From Bog-473 sp963850095 (GTDB lineage Bacteria > Actinomycetota > Acidimicrobiia > Acidimicrobiales > RAAP-2): a stretch of 64,000 nucleotides of DNA. The translations under genes were made by a program, and so were the position numbers. The stretch covers positions 1 through 64,000 of the forward strand of contig CAWKJX010000004.1 in NCBI GenBank assembly GCA_963850095.1. Reading direction: 5' to 3'. Shown piece by piece: positions 63,900 to 64,000 of the stretch; the first letter of the stretch is position 1, and each line of letters begins with the position of its first letter. The notes under the pieces are model-generated. The model was not told the DNA's origin, ran no database searches, and saw only the letters and a list, made by a program, of their open reading frames with translations.

Positions 63900-64000
63900 G
63901 GCGCCTACACGGCCCTTCTGCTGCCGGCCGACCGCCCGGAGCCGCGGGGGAAGCGGGGGCGGGCAGTCCGCTTTTCGAAAACGCTAAGCAGCGAGGTTTA
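63900..64000. other. Edge region upstream of DUF5947
   Basis: No complete gene fits here. On the minus strand a short open frame ends with TAG at 63905-63907 but meets an in-frame TAA at 63998-64000. AT-rich CTTTTCGAAAACGC near 63971-63984 is unlike the neighbours. The upstream operon genes, probably the hydrogenase subunits, would lie beyond the window. Confidence 0.5.

Noticed and set aside
63900..64000. 3' end of a hydrogenase subunit gene
   Set aside because: The only minus-strand frame ending here meets a stop at the window edge and shows no hydrogenase C-terminal motif.

Overview
The window is about 64 kb of very GC-rich DNA with densely packed genes, many GTG starts and frequent 4-base stop/start overlaps. 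The gene content points to an aerobic, heterotrophic soil-type actinobacterium: F420-type luciferase-like oxidoreductase, ANTAR regulator, DUF35 acyl-CoA proteins, tRNA-Lys(CTT) and an actinobacterial type of hydrogenase accessory cluster. The G1 acid peptidase and COG4315 secreted proteins would fit Acidimicrobiia or a relative, but that placement is inference. I see no insertion sequence, phage gene or CRISPR array. Several genes are interrupted by single-base frameshifts, which suggests an uncorrected draft or metagenome assembly as much as real decay.

Layout. 1-1.9 kb: tRNA-Lys, an acyl-CoA dehydrogenase and a cupin-like protein. 1.8-9.4 kb: an acetate/monocarboxylate island, with an SSS symporter, its DUF485 partner and a LytS/LytTR two-component system on the minus strand, divergent from a SatP-type acetate channel and acetyl-CoA synthetase. 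The LytTR target is probably the direct repeat between them. 9.4-14.1 kb: D-amino-acid aldolase-type enzyme, CoA-disulfide reductase/rhodanese, thiolase and DUF35 protein. 14.5-21.3 kb: a TetR regulator divergent from a GH43-like lipoprotein, an acyl-CoA ligase, a membrane protein of unknown function, an LLM oxidoreductase, a leaderless 48-codon ORF and a tiny zinc-ribbon-like protein. 21.3-25.6 kb: GH20 hexosaminidase, tandem GNAT, thioesterase and methyltransferase. 25.6-31.6 kb: a plus-strand acyl-CoA operon (HyuB-like, HMG-CoA-synthase-like with DUF35, thiolase, acyl-CoA dehydrogenase).

31.9-35.8 kb: a compact set of membrane-protein genes (fatty-acid-hydroxylase-like, DoxX, isoprenylcysteine-methyltransferase-like, a multi-pass protein) bracketed by two secreted COG4315 proteins. 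35.9-39.7 kb: aldehyde dehydrogenase, an SDR divergent from a class II aldolase, and a RidA protein. 39.9-44.1 kb: CheB, CheR with a long coiled coil, GAF-ANTAR regulator and an orphan protein. 44.7-48.8 kb: PEP-mutase-like, VOC, zinc alcohol dehydrogenase, ThuA and RraA-like genes. 48.8-52.9 kb: MarR, MFS exporter, SRPBCC protein and G1-type peptidase.

52.9 kb to the right edge is one long minus-strand [NiFe]-hydrogenase maturation operon. Transcribed from right to left it carries DUF5947, DUF6084, a 496-residue protein of unknown function, the HupD-type protease, a 34-residue DUF6893 peptide, a YceI-like protein, HypC, a small membrane protein, HypD, HypF, a SIS-like protein, a second HypC, a GmhA-like SIS protein and HypE. 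Nearly every junction is an ATGA or GTGA overlap. The structural hydrogenase genes are not in the window and presumably lie just beyond 64,000. By gene complement I expect a high-affinity H2-oxidising group 1h type enzyme, but this cannot be proved here.

Two regulatory patterns link the regions. A dyad TGAC-N6-GTCA sits upstream of four separate acyl-CoA or aldolase loci (233, 14192, 25662 and 38457), with a 22-base identical core at the last two. Many genes appear leaderless, with a TANNNT -10 box 6-11 bases before the start codon.
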